A stretch of 22,983 nt of DNA from MGBC114844 sp910585855 (GTDB lineage: Bacteria > Bacillota > Clostridia > Lachnospirales > Lachnospiraceae), in the NCBI GenBank assembly GCA_965646165.1, contig CBFFYP010000073.1:1-22983 (forward strand), in the 5' to 3' direction. The notes beneath the pieces were generated by a model. That model was not told the DNA's origin and made no database searches. It saw nothing but the letters and a program-made list of their open reading frames with translations. The translations under genes were made by a program, and so were the position numbers. Shown here in pieces: positions 13,594-20,900 of this stretch (position 1 is the first letter of the stretch; every line of letters starts with the position of its first letter).

Positions 13594-13920
13594 ACCCCAA
13601 TTAAAACATGCTCGTTTGAAAAAATCGGATGCCTGTCCTTTTTCTTTTTCGGTGTAACTTTCTGTACCTACATCCTGCTTCCATACCCATACAGGAGAAA
13701 CAGTGTCATCTTTATAATTTATATTAATTCCAACATTACAAAATAGATTCCCGTTAATCAATTCATGTGTCCGCTGCCAATTCTCAGCACCTACGGTTTC
13801 ATCTAAAATATTCATGTCGCATCTTGCGTCTTTATATAATAATAAGGAAATACCATTTTGTTTTACTGTAGAAATTCTACACTCAATCTCTGGTTCTGTT
13901 AATGTTCTAAAGTTAAGCAT
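13594..13920 (-). CDS. Rad52-like annealing protein, first exon
   Basis: 109 codons from ATG 13920 (AGGAGG upstream) to the 5' splice site. The text LLLYKDARCDMNILDETVGA, then ENWQRTHELINGNLFC, VGTESYTEKEKGQASDFFKR and ACFNWG is the conserved body of a Firmicute phage family that I place in the Rad52/Sak single-strand annealing group. Such proteins anneal complementary strands during phage recombination. Without splicing the frame stops two codons later (ATG TAA), yielding a cut-off 110-residue protein. Neighbours NinB-like and Gp157 support a recombination role. The Rad52 assignment is from memory of the family and not certain. Confidence 0.8.
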
Positions 13921-13930
13921 TATATCCCTC

Positions 13931-14407
13931 CTATTTAATCTGAATATTATTATTTTCCACTAGACTACATCCCGGAATCTCCACACCGCCTTTTATAGCC
14001 TGCTTAATAGCAACTTTATCCGGCACTGGATCGGAATACTTTAAATAACTATCAACATTATCCAATTTCTTAAGTTTTTCAATGTCAGAAATCTCTACTG
14101 ATTCAGACTTTCTGAATGAAATAACTACTCTTGGAGTACTAAATTTCCCTCCGCCCATATAATCAGAAAGATATTTCTTAAGTCTTTCAGCATTATTTCT
14201 AGTTACCCTTTCACGTTTTTCCAGTACATCCTTTTCCGCTTTGATTTGTTCTGCATCTGAAAGCAAATTTTTAATCCATAGTGCAATATTTTCAATCTTT
14301 GCATCACGCTGCATTTTCAAAGCGTTCAATGCTTCTATATTGATAATCTCTCCCGTTTCAGTATCAACACAGTTAAGGATTTCTTTTTCAATCTCATATA
14401 AATTCAT
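13931..14407 (-). CDS. Siphovirus Gp157 family protein
   Basis: 158 residues from ATG 14407 (GGAGG 9 bases upstream; the ATG at 14413 is too close to that site). The pattern MNLYEIEKEILNCVDTETGE, then KIENIALWIKNLLSDAEQIK, EKDVLEKRERVTRNNAERLK and KYLSDYMGGGKFSTP, with SFRKSESVEI after it, is typical of Gp157. The long coiled-coil first half precedes a small beta-rich end. Gp157 has been linked to host resistance against phage in Streptococcus thermophilus; its normal role is unclear. It precedes the recombination genes by 10 bases. Confidence 0.9.
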   Translation of the reverse strand: MNLYEIEKEILNCVDTETGEIINIEALNALKMQRDAKIENIALWIKNLLSDAEQIKAEKDVLEKRERVTRNNAERLKKYLSDYMGGGKFSTPRVVISFRKSESVEISDIEKLKKLDNVDSYLKYSDPVPDKVAIKQAIKGGVEIPGCSLVENNNIQIK

Positions 14408-14540
14408 CCTCATCTTCCTCCCTTTCTATGTCTTCATATTCTTCCATCATTCTTTTTAATCTTCTTCTATCTGGAACTCCATATTCAATTTCACCCCATT
14501 CAGAATCTACTACCATTCTATTTTCAATTCTCTCAATCAT
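14394..14540 (-). CDS. Small acidic protein, 48 residues
   Basis: Frame from ATG 14540 to TGA 14394, with AAGGAGG 8 bases upstream, reading IERIENRMVVDSEWGEIEYG and ending EREEDEDEFI. It overlaps the Gp157 start by 14 bases and the 56-residue gene's stop by 8 bases. The overlap DNA GGAGGAAGATGAGGATGA is the same at both junctions and serves as coding sequence for the acidic tail and as ribosome site for the next gene. No family recognised. Confidence 0.6.
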   Translation of the reverse strand: MIERIENRMVVDSEWGEIEYGVPDRRRLKRMMEEYEDIEREEDEDEFI

Positions 14541-14703
14541 CCTCATCTTCCTCCTTACACTCTTGGCAAGTCGGGTATCTCAATCTCTCTCCGCTTCGAA
14601 ATTCACCAAGTTTTATTTCTATAGAAATTGAACCAGAGTAGCAACACTCCCCACTTCTATTGTTATGGATACAGCTATCGTTATCACAATAAACCGAAAT
14701 CAT
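14533..14703 (-). CDS. Cysteine-rich small protein, 56 residues
   Basis: Frame from ATG 14703 with GGAGG 11 and AAGG 6 bases upstream. Cysteines at 6, 11, 20, 21, 46 and 49 (YCDNDSCIHNNRSGECC, TCQEC) suggest a zinc-binding fold; the acidic tail EEDEDD overlaps the next ribosome site. Similar Cys-rich proteins of 40-60 residues are common in Clostridial phage early operons. Function unknown. Confidence 0.65.
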   Translation of the reverse strand: MISVYCDNDSCIHNNRSGECCYSGSISIEIKLGEFRSGERLRYPTCQECKEEDEDD

Positions 14704-14755
14704 TTTTTACCTTACCTCCATATTATTTTTTCCTTGACTTATCAAACAGAATTTG

Positions 14756-15046
14756 CTACAATATGGATGTCGTTGGAGTACTTTGACAATTTATGTTTGT
14801 CGAGTACTCTCTTTCCATATCATGCAATATTCTGCATAAGTCAGTAGTAAATTTTGAAAAAGAAAGATTTCTTACATACTCCTCTGTCAACTTCACAAGA
14901 TACCAATGTTGTAAAACAATCGTTCTTTTTTCCTGTTGATAAATATACTTTTGCTTTTTTCTTGCAAAAGCCAGTGCTTCAGAAAATTGCTCATCTGTAA
15001 TTTTAGTTCCTAACAATTCTTCCACTTCCGCTTTTTCTACTAACAT
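14756..15046 (-). CDS. Phage protein of unknown function, 96 residues
   Basis: ATG 15046 has AAAGGAGGTGA upstream. The N-terminal part (LVEKAEVEELLGTKITDEQF) resembles the short helical repeats of DNA-binding or regulatory phage proteins; the rest is helical with RTIVLQHWYLVKLTEEYVRN. The C-terminal tail is rich in Ser/Thr. No family recognised. It is part of the early operon. Confidence 0.65.
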   Translation of the reverse strand: MLVEKAEVEELLGTKITDEQFSEALAFARKKQKYIYQQEKRTIVLQHWYLVKLTEEYVRNLSFSKFTTDLCRILHDMEREYSTNINCQSTPTTSIL

Positions 15047-15065
15047 TTTTTATATCACCTCCTTT

Positions 15066-15251
15066 CTACCACCATTCAATCCCATTGCCTATTGAACGAT
15101 AATGCCACCAGTTTCCACTTTCATAAGCAATACATAAAATATTGCTTTTATCTTTCCAAACTTTCACTACTCTTCCGTTAGACCAGTTTCCTGCTGCCTG
15201 TTTATGTACTTTCTCACATCTGGCAGCAAATCTTACATCTGCCAAACTCAT
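15066..15251 (-). CDS. Small phage protein, 61 residues
   Basis: Starts at ATG 15251 with AAGGA close by and GGAGG further upstream. The text SLADVRFAARCEKVHKQAAG, then SNGRVVKVWKDKSNILCIAY and GNWWHYRSIGNGIEWW is rich in aromatic residues and strand-forming. It ends in a tryptophan pair, and the whole may be a small beta barrel. No family recognised. Confidence 0.65.
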   Translation of the reverse strand: MSLADVRFAARCEKVHKQAAGNWSNGRVVKVWKDKSNILCIAYESGNWWHYRSIGNGIEWW

Positions 15252-15266
15252 TTCCTTTTATACCTC

Positions 15267-15515
15267 CTATCCATTATTGATTATTCTGTCTACATCCTCG
15301 ATCGGAATCCCGTATAGTCTTGCAAATGTATATTTGTTTGCTTTTCCTGCTGGAGGAGTACACTCTCCCTTTTCTTCGGCACGCAAATTCACCTTTTTCA
15401 TTATGTTGTATGCCATACTTTTACTACACTCAAAAATTGTCATTATGTCTTTGTAATTAACGTAAAGTCGTGATGCTCTTTTTATTACTCCTTGTGCATT
15501 TTCTAAATTCTGCAT
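15267..15515 (-). CDS. Putative HTH DNA-binding protein
   Basis: 82 residues. A helix-turn-helix is likely at about 18-42 (YVNYKDIMTIFECSKSMAYN, IMKKVN), followed by a basic turn with GKANKYTFARLYGIPIEDV. This resembles excisionase-like or MerR-like small phage regulators. The start overlaps the previous stop (TAATG). It could be an excisionase or a regulator; the sequence does not separate the two. Confidence 0.6.
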   Translation of the reverse strand: MQNLENAQGVIKRASRLYVNYKDIMTIFECSKSMAYNIMKKVNLRAEEKGECTPPAGKANKYTFARLYGIPIEDVDRIINNG

Positions 15516-15682
15516 TAAAAAATCTCCTCTCCCTCTTTCTCTTTTAAATCAAAAAGCATATACTGTAAATTACGAAAATGTTCTTTTTGCTCCTCAGTAA
15601 TTCTATTTACTAAAAAATCAAGTGCAAAATCTAATGCTTCAATTCGTTTCCTGTTTTCTTCATGCTTCTCTTGAACTGTCAT
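15515..15682 (-). CDS. Small helical protein, 55 residues
   Basis: Frame from ATG 15682 with AGAGGTG 7 bases upstream. It is highly charged and helical (TVQEKHEENRKRIEALDFAL, then RITEEQKEHFRNLQYMLFDL). The stop overlaps the next start (TAATG), which supports translation. Function unknown. Confidence 0.65.
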   Translation of the reverse strand: MTVQEKHEENRKRIEALDFALDFLVNRITEEQKEHFRNLQYMLFDLKEKEGEEIF

Positions 15683-15684
15683 CC

Positions 15685-15861
15685 CTATTCACCTCTCTTC
15701 CAATTCTGAACAAGAACTACAACAGAATTGATATTTCTATATGCATACTCATTATGGAATCTATACACTTGCGTATAGCCATTGTTCAATAACTCTCTTA
15801 ACTTAGAGTTAAATTCTCTTTTAGTTCTAACAACTTCTGTTCTATTCTCTGTAAGATACAT
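15685..15861 (-). CDS. Small protein, 58 residues
   Basis: Frame from ATG 15861 with AGGAG 7 bases upstream, reading YLTENRTEVVRTKREFNSKL and ending VVVLVQNWKRGE. It begins 10 bases after the stop of the XRE-type regulator, and its end supplies part of the ribosome site of the next gene. Basic, mixed alpha-beta. No family recognised. Confidence 0.65.
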   Translation of the reverse strand: MYLTENRTEVVRTKREFNSKLRELLNNGYTQVYRFHNEYAYRNINSVVVLVQNWKRGE

Positions 15862-15871
15862 TTGTTTTCTC

Positions 15872-16345
15872 CTATAAATTTTTCTTTACCCACAATTTCA
15901 AACTTTGAGTTACCTGTTCCAATTCTTCCAGATTTGCTAATACCTTTCGAATTTCTGGTTTTTCTTTCTCATCCACAATTCCATCTTCTGTAACATCAAG
16001 AAGCAATTCTTGTGTTTCTTTCACCTTTCGAAATGTTGAAATTGCTTTTATAGAAATCCGATCTAAATCTGCAATCTCTACTTTCTGCATTTCACATCCA
16101 AGCGGACACATTTCCGTGCAATAATAATTCTCTAACTCAGGAGCATTATATAAATCTGCCATTAAGTGAATCTCATCTGGATAAGGAATCATTGATCCTT
16201 TTTCAATCCGATATAGTCGTCCCGGGTTAATTAACATCATCTCTGCTGCTCCCTCACGGCTGCGTAATTGTTCATTGTATGTTGACGCTTTGCAACGTGC
16301 TTGATAAAATATGTTGTCTAACACATCATCCGTAATATTTGACAT
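15872..16345 (-). CDS. XRE-like phage regulator with Cys motif
   Basis: 157 residues from ATG 16345 (GGAGG 11 bases upstream); the TTG at 16363 lies inside that site. The N-terminal 75 residues are a degenerate XRE domain (YNEQLRSREGAAEMMLINPG, RLYRIEKGSMIPYPDEI), followed by YYCTEMCPLGCEM, three cysteines that may bind a metal. The C terminus is helical (LLDVTEDGIVDEKEKPEIRK). Such proteins are frequent beside phage repressors. A damaged copy of the first 33 codons lies at 17030-17128. Confidence 0.75.
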   Translation of the reverse strand: MSNITDDVLDNIFYQARCKASTYNEQLRSREGAAEMMLINPGRLYRIEKGSMIPYPDEIHLMADLYNAPELENYYCTEMCPLGCEMQKVEIADLDRISIKAISTFRKVKETQELLLDVTEDGIVDEKEKPEIRKVLANLEELEQVTQSLKLWVKKNL

Positions 16346-16395
16346 GTTCGTTCGTACCTCCAAATGTTAAAATTTAAGTATCAATATTACATAAT

Positions 16396-16599
16396 TTACT
16401 TTGACAAATTTTCCAAAAGTGCATTAATTGATACACCCAGTGCATCTGAAATCTCCACGCCAAGTTCCATAGTTAATGCCTTTGTTCCACGCTCAATTTG
16501 AGCAATCATAGATTGTGTAACATGAACTGCTTCTGCAAGTTCTGTTTGACTTATTCCTTTTTCTTTGCGTAACCGTTTTACATTTGCTCCTATTGACAA
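16396..16599 (-). CDS. Cro-like XRE regulator, 67 residues
   Basis: Starts at TTG 16599, with GGAGG 8 bases upstream. Nearly the whole protein is one XRE domain (LRKEKGISQTELAEAVHVTQ, SMIAQIERGTKALTMELG). It is the first gene of the leftward early operon and faces the plus-strand regulator at 16755. This is the position of Cro or an early activator. Confidence 0.85.
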   Translation of the reverse strand: MSIGANVKRLRKEKGISQTELAEAVHVTQSMIAQIERGTKALTMELGVEISDALGVSINALLENLSK

Positions 16600-16754
16600 T
16601 TTTTCTTCCTCCTTTGCTTTATTTAGTGATTCATGATATGATGTATTTATGAATTACTATGGTTATATTATATCACCGATTTTTCGTTGATTCAAGTATT
16701 TTCAACGCTTTTTCGTTGATTTTATGTTTTGCACAAATTTTAGGAGGTACTTTT
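16600..16754. promoter_or_regulatory. Divergent promoters and operators, early switch
   Basis: The minus strand has TTGAAT, 17 bases, TATAAT, driving the Cro-like gene. Half-sites CGTTGA recur (TTTTTCGTTGATT twice, about 16678-16725) with an inverted TCAACG between them, overlapping this promoter. A second near-perfect inverted repeat GTGATTCAT/ATGAATTAC lies at about 16626-16656. A weaker plus promoter (TTCAAC, 16, TATGTT) can be proposed for the gene at 16755. Confidence 0.6.
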
Positions 16755-16982
16755 ATGTATATTGCACAAACTACTAAAAACAGAATCAAACAACTATGTA
16801 AAGCTAAAAAAATCAATATGGAATCTATGCTCCTTGAATGTTCCCTCGGTGTTAATGCTATACGACAAATAAATGATACTAAAGGTATGGCTTCTTTTAG
16901 CCTAGCCCGCATTGCCGACTACCTTGGCTGCTCCGTAGACTACCTGTTAGGCAGAACCGACAATCCAGAAATCAATAAATAA
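16755..16982 (+). CDS. Small XRE repressor-like protein
   Basis: 75 residues from ATG 16755, with AGGAGG 7 bases upstream; the longer frame from 16659 crosses the promoter region and is rejected. The HTH covers most of the protein (IKQLCKAKKINMESMLLECS, LGVNAIRQI, MASFSLARIADYLGCSVDYL), ending LGRTDNPEINK. It is divergent to the Cro-like gene and shares the operators at 16600-16754. Probably one half of a bistable pair; which promoter it blocks is not visible. Confidence 0.8.
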   Translation: MYIAQTTKNRIKQLCKAKKINMESMLLECSLGVNAIRQINDTKGMASFSLARIADYLGCSVDYLLGRTDNPEINK

Positions 16983-17029
16983 ATCCTATCCGCCTCTTGT
17001 TATAATTTAGCAGGAAGCGGATTGTTATT

Positions 17030-17169
17030 TGCTCCCTTCTGACTTCTCAACTACTCATAGTATGTTGCTGCTGTACAACATACTTGATAAAGTATTTTGT
17101 CTAACACATCATCCGTAATATTTGACATGTTCTTCTGTTCCTCCAAATGTTAAAATTTAAGTATCAATA
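17030..17169 (-). pseudogene. Partial duplicate of the XRE regulator at 15872
   Basis: From 17169 to 17030 the DNA repeats, in the same orientation, the leader and first 33 codons of the 16345 gene, including an almost identical leader (CCAAATGTTAAAATTTAAGT) and SNITDDVLD. The copy then diverges (VCCTAATYYE) and has a TAG stop where the parent has CAA. Its ribosome site is changed to GGAACAGAAGAAC. It is a dead fragment left by a duplication across the regulator genes. Confidence 0.8.
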
Positions 17170-17199
17170 CGAAATCCAAATAATAAACTACTTTTAGCA

Positions 17200-17421
17200 C
17201 TACTCATTTACACATAACGTGTTGTTCTGTGACAAAAAAATATTCTCTGCATTAGATTCTGGAAATGCTTTCTTGAATTTGATAAGAAAATTATAGCTTG
17301 GAGAACGAACTCCATACTCTATCTTTTCATAGTATGATTCTGAAATCCCTATTTTTTCAGCCATATCAGAAACAGATAAATTTCTTTCTTTTCTAAATAA
17401 AATAAGTTTTTGATTCTTCAT
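17200..17421 (-). CDS. XRE regulator, 73 residues
   Basis: ATG 17421 with AAAGGAG upstream. A single XRE domain fills residues 1-65 (LILFRKERNLSVSDMAEKIG, ISESYYEKIEYGVRSPSYNF). It is transcribed away from the double-HTH repressor at 17583, and both promoters lie among four 13-bp operators. This is the second divergent regulator pair in the window. It is probably the Cro-like partner of the repressor. Confidence 0.8.
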   Translation of the reverse strand: MKNQKLILFRKERNLSVSDMAEKIGISESYYEKIEYGVRSPSYNFLIKFKKAFPESNAENIFLSQNNTLCVNE

Positions 17422-17582
17422 ATAATCTCCTTTCTACACAAAACGTGTCCTTTTATTATAGTATAAAACACATTTTGTGTAATGTCAAGAATTTTTTTGC
17501 TTTTTTACACTTTTTGTGTGATATATTGTTTTTACACTTTTTGTGTGATAAACTATCACTAGCATTGTAAGGAGGGTTTTTA
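17422..17582. promoter_or_regulatory. Four-operator divergent control region
   Basis: Four 13-bp sites of form ACAC-N5-GTGT: ACACAAAACGTGT (with CGTGT in place of N-GTGT, 17436-17448), ACACATTTTGTGT (17468-17480), and ACACTTTTTGTGT twice (17507-17519, 17534-17546). The minus promoter TTGACA (17488-17483), 17 bases, TATACT runs through the second site; the two identical sites lie in front of the repressor gene, where AAGGAGGG precedes ATG. This is a textbook layout for a phage repressor array. Confidence 0.8.
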
Positions 17583-18191
17583 ATGAATCTTGGAGAAATA
17601 ATACGATCTCTTAGAAACACAAATGGCATGACACAAAAGGAACTTGCAGATAAACTTTCTATATCTCCAAGTACCATTGGAATGTATGAACAAAATAGAA
17701 GAGAGCCTGATTTAGATACACTATCCAAAATCGCAAATGTTTTTAATGTTACTATAGGGTATTTAGCTGAAACTGAAAAATCTAATGAAGCTGATTTACC
17801 AAATATAGGTAAGCAACTTAAACTACTGCGAGAATCAAAACATAAAAATCAGCAAGAAGTATGTTATGCTTTAAACATAGAACAGAGTACTCTTGCAAAT
17901 TACGAAAATGATAAGTATATTCCTAAAGTTGATATTTTGATTAAACTTGCAAATTACTATAATGTATCAGTTGACTATTTACTAGGTTTAAAAAACACAA
18001 CTTCATATGAAAACCCAAAAATAACTGATACAGGTCAAAAACTATTGAACACATTTATCAAATTAAATGAAGATAATCAAGATATTATTATAGGTGAAGC
18101 AAAAAAACTCCTAAAAGAACAATATTATGAGGAATCTGTTGCAGCAGAGGAATCATTAAAGAGAACAGGAACTGATAATCTGGGAAAATAA
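17583..18191 (+). CDS. CI-type repressor with two tandem XRE domains
   Basis: 202 residues. Two complete XRE domains follow each other: residues 4-60 (LRNTNGMTQKELADKLSISP, STIGMYEQNRREPDLDTL) and 74-132 (LRESKHKNQQEVCYALNIEQ, STLANYENDKYIPKVDIL). A helical C-terminal tail of about 60 residues follows, with no protease or LexA-like Ser-Lys domain, so induction by RecA-stimulated self-cleavage is unlikely. Most CI proteins have one HTH; two in one chain could let one protomer hold a whole palindrome or bridge sites. It faces the XRE gene at 17421 over four operators. Confidence 0.85.
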   Translation: MNLGEIIRSLRNTNGMTQKELADKLSISPSTIGMYEQNRREPDLDTLSKIANVFNVTIGYLAETEKSNEADLPNIGKQLKLLRESKHKNQQEVCYALNIEQSTLANYENDKYIPKVDILIKLANYYNVSVDYLLGLKNTTSYENPKITDTGQKLLNTFIKLNEDNQDIIIGEAKKLLKEQYYEESVAAEESLKRTGTDNLGK

Positions 18192-18244
18192 TTCCCTTCG
18201 AGTGGTACAGAAGGGGAAACAAACTGAAAAATCTTAAAAACAAA

Positions 18245-18281
18245 AATCTAAAAAATACTTAATGAAATTAATTTTTAGATT
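18245..18281. repeat. Inverted repeat after the repressor gene
   Basis: AATCTAAAAA (18245-18254) and TTTTTAGATT (18272-18281) form a perfect 10-bp stem with a 17-base loop; ATCTAAAAAT recurs near 18303-18314. No U-tract follows. It may be a weak terminator or a binding site before the cargo gene at 18347. Confidence 0.35.
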
Positions 18282-18346
18282 GATTGCTACGATAAGCAAA
18301 GGATCTAAAAATTGATATATAAAAAATACAAAAGGGGGAATTTCCT

Positions 18347-19003
18347 ATGAAAACTCTTAAACATGTTGTTCTGGCAATCGCAACAGCATGTTCTCTTTCT
18401 GCTACCATTATTCCGGTTCATGCAGAATGGCATGAATCAAATGGAAAATGGTGGTATTCTGACGATTCTTTTAAAGGATACGCCACAAGTTTACAAATAA
18501 TTGATAACAAATTTTATTATTTCGATCAAGACGGATGGATGCAAACGGGTTGGCAAAAAATTTCAGATGACTGGTATTATTTTAATATCAGCGGAGAAAT
18601 GATGACCGGATGGATTTTTGATTCTGGAAAATGGTACTATTTAGATGGTTTTGGTATGATGCTCTCAGATACTATTACACCAGATGGTTACTGGGTTGGA
18701 TCGGATGGAGCAATGATCGATTCCCAAAATTCTAATGTAGAAACCATAATAGTAGAAGAAACAATATCAGAAACGACACCAGAAATAGAAATAGTGGAAG
18801 AAACCATTCAAACAGAGGAAGTATCTGCTATATCAAGTATCCCTTTTAATGGATATACAATCATAGTAAATACTAATACGAAAAAATACCACGTTCCCGG
18901 CTGCCGTTCTGCAAAAACAATTAAGTCACAAAATATTGGCTATTCTGATAATGAATCCTATTTAATAAATCATAGTTATTCACCATGTAAAATTTGTCAT
19001 TAA
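18347..19003 (+). CDS. Secreted choline-binding-repeat protein
   Basis: 218 residues with a signal peptide (VVLAIATACSLSATIIPVHA, cut after about 26). Residues 27-125 are cell-wall/choline-binding-type repeats (GKWWYSDDSFKGY, NKFYYFDQDGWMQTGWQ, DDWYYFNISGEMMTGWI, GKWYYLDGFGMM). A Thr/Glu-rich linker leads to a C-terminal module (KKYHVPGCRSAKTIKSQNIG ... YSPCKIC) with cysteines and histidines like the small zinc-binding domain of some secreted proteins. GGGGG precedes the ATG. It is a lysogen-expressed cargo gene, probably cell-surface associated. Its effect on the host is unknown. Confidence 0.8.
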   Translation: MKTLKHVVLAIATACSLSATIIPVHAEWHESNGKWWYSDDSFKGYATSLQIIDNKFYYFDQDGWMQTGWQKISDDWYYFNISGEMMTGWIFDSGKWYYLDGFGMMLSDTITPDGYWVGSDGAMIDSQNSNVETIIVEETISETTPEIEIVEETIQTEEVSAISSIPFNGYTIIVNTNTKKYHVPGCRSAKTIKSQNIGYSDNESYLINHSYSPCKICH

Positions 19004-19165
19004 TAATCTTTTACATAATAAAAATAAAGGAACTGTTTTTAAATACTAAATTTCTTAATAAAAACAAAGGAAAATTTAACATAAAACAATATAAAGCAAT
19101 AGCAGGATCGAAAAATATAAATGTCAGCAAAAGGGATTTAATATAAAATAATTAGGAGAACACTA

Positions 19166-20689
19166 TTGGAAAATACTATAAAACCAGAAAATTTAACTAT
19201 TACAGATCTAAAAGAATGGTTAATTAATGTACATGAAAAATATTATATTGAACTCAAAAAGGCTTCCGAACTACCAAATACATTTTGGGATAGTTATTCC
19301 TCTTTTTGTAATACATCAGGAGGTTGGATTATTCTAGGTGTAATTGAAGGACATCCAAAAAATGAAATCGTAGGCGTCGCAAATCCAGAAAAAACAATAA
19401 TTAGTTTATGGGATCAGCTTTCTAATATGAATAAAGTTAGTTACAGAAACATTGACAACCAAGATGTGAATACATATATTATTGATGGGAAAACTATTAT
19501 TATAGTATATGTAAAGGAAGCTGCTGAAAGTATGAAACCTGTTTTTATAGGTGGTAAATTGGAAAACTCTTGGATTAGAACCGGTGATGGTGATAGAAGA
19601 GTAAATCGAGATGAATTATCTGCATTTATGAGAAATGCACAACCTGGACAAGATAATTTACCCGCTGACAATTTTACAATGGAAGATTTAGACTTAGATT
19701 CTGTAATAACATATAAAGAACGTGTAAGTAAAAGATTTCCTAAAAAGAAATATATTGAAATGGAAAACTCACAATTCTTAACAGAAATTGGTGCATGTTA
19801 TAAAGATCGTAATACAGGTGTACTAAAAATTAGACGTGGAACTTTATTGTTTCTAGGAAAGTGCAGTTCTATTAAAGAATTATTTCCACACTACCACTTA
19901 GATTTTTTTAATCGAAGAGGCAAAAATCGTAGATGGTCTGATCGAGTATCTGATGATGAGCCAAGTGATTATGAAATAAATCTTTATAATTTTTATAATA
20001 TCGTATACGAAAAAATTAAGATATTACTACAAGAATCATTTTCATTAGATGGTCAACAATTGAGAATTCCCATTTCAGATTTTGATGAAACAATTCGTGA
20101 GGGACTTGTTAATTGTTTAGCTCATGCAGACTATATTCAAGGATATCCTTCCACAAAAATAGATGTATATGATGGTTGGTTTTGTTTTACAAATCCTGGA
20201 AAAATGCTCATTTCACCACAACAATTTTTACTTGGGGGCGATTCACGACCACGGAATGAAATTATCATGAAATTATTTCGACTACTAGGAGCTTCCGAAC
20301 GTCAAGGATTTGGTGGCCCTCTAATCTATAAAACTGCAATACAAAATGACTTTAGAAGACCAGAAATCATAACAGATATTGAACATACAGAGTTAAAAAT
20401 ATGGAACATTGATTTAGTTGATTCCTACCCTGACTTATTAGACGATGAAAAAAATATATTAAGATATATTGTTAAAAGTGGCAAGGCACAATCCATTAAT
20501 GCAATAAAAGTATCATTAAAAATGACAGAGTATAAAGTACGTAAAGGTATACAAATGCTTGAAGAAAATAATTTGATTAGTAAAATTGGAAATGGTTCAT
20601 CTACTAAATATACTATTGGAATTGAAAATGTAGAATTTTTAACTCAGTTACAGATAGCAATGGATGGACTAAAAAAACAAATGTTTTAA
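19166..20689 (+). CDS. AlbA_2/Schlafen-type putative ATP-binding regulator
   Basis: 507 residues from TTG 19166, with AGGAG 7 bases upstream. The N-terminal 150 residues are an AlbA_2 (Schlafen AlbA) domain (YYIELKKASELPNTFWDSYS, GGWIILGVIEG, SWIRTGDGDRRVNRDELSAF). The middle has a histidine-kinase-like ATPase part (ETIREGLVNCLAHADYIQGY, CFTNPGKMLISPQQF, GGDSRPRNEIIMKLFRLLGA, GFGGPLI). The C terminus is a winged helix (SLKMTEYKVRKGIQMLEENN). Many such proteins are annotated as transcriptional regulators; several prophage relatives lie in anti-phage cargo spots. The exact role is unproven. Confidence 0.8.
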   Translation: MENTIKPENLTITDLKEWLINVHEKYYIELKKASELPNTFWDSYSSFCNTSGGWIILGVIEGHPKNEIVGVANPEKTIISLWDQLSNMNKVSYRNIDNQDVNTYIIDGKTIIIVYVKEAAESMKPVFIGGKLENSWIRTGDGDRRVNRDELSAFMRNAQPGQDNLPADNFTMEDLDLDSVITYKERVSKRFPKKKYIEMENSQFLTEIGACYKDRNTGVLKIRRGTLLFLGKCSSIKELFPHYHLDFFNRRGKNRRWSDRVSDDEPSDYEINLYNFYNIVYEKIKILLQESFSLDGQQLRIPISDFDETIREGLVNCLAHADYIQGYPSTKIDVYDGWFCFTNPGKMLISPQQFLLGGDSRPRNEIIMKLFRLLGASERQGFGGPLIYKTAIQNDFRRPEIITDIEHTELKIWNIDLVDSYPDLLDDEKNILRYIVKSGKAQSINAIKVSLKMTEYKVRKGIQMLEENNLISKIGNGSSTKYTIGIENVEFLTQLQIAMDGLKKQMF

Positions 20690-20691
20690 TA

Positions 20692-20803
20692 CTATCTCGT
20701 GATTATCTCGTGATTATCTCGTGAAATATCATAAATTATCACAAGATAATTGCAAAAATAAGGCATTTTAAACATTTAAAAGCCTTTGCCTATCTCGTGA
20801 TAA
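20692..20803. repeat. TATCTCGTGA repeats upstream of the integrase
   Basis: Three head-to-tail 11-bp copies, YTATCTCGTGA, at 20692-20702, 20703-20713 and 20714-20724; a fourth at 20790-20800; and an inverted relative TTATCACAAGATAA at 20736-20749. Each full site contains TATC-N4-GATA or close to it. A stem-loop AAGGC/GCCTT (about 20760-20785), with ATTTTTGC after it on the minus strand, lies among them. Likely arm-type integrase/excisionase sites or a regulator array. Confidence 0.6.
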
Positions 20804-20900
20804 TCTTTCGAATTCACTAAATACTTTATTAGATAGAATAAATTATCTTAAAATAAATTCATAAAATTTTTTGATAAAATAAGAAAGAGAACTAATTAAT

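Noticed and set aside
13342..13746. 134-residue plus-strand open frame
   Set aside because: It crosses the intron boundary and lies opposite exon 1 and the HNH gene; no ribosome site and no family resemblance.
20692..20803. CRISPR array
   Set aside because: Repeats are 11 bp and directly adjacent with no spacers; no cas gene in the window.
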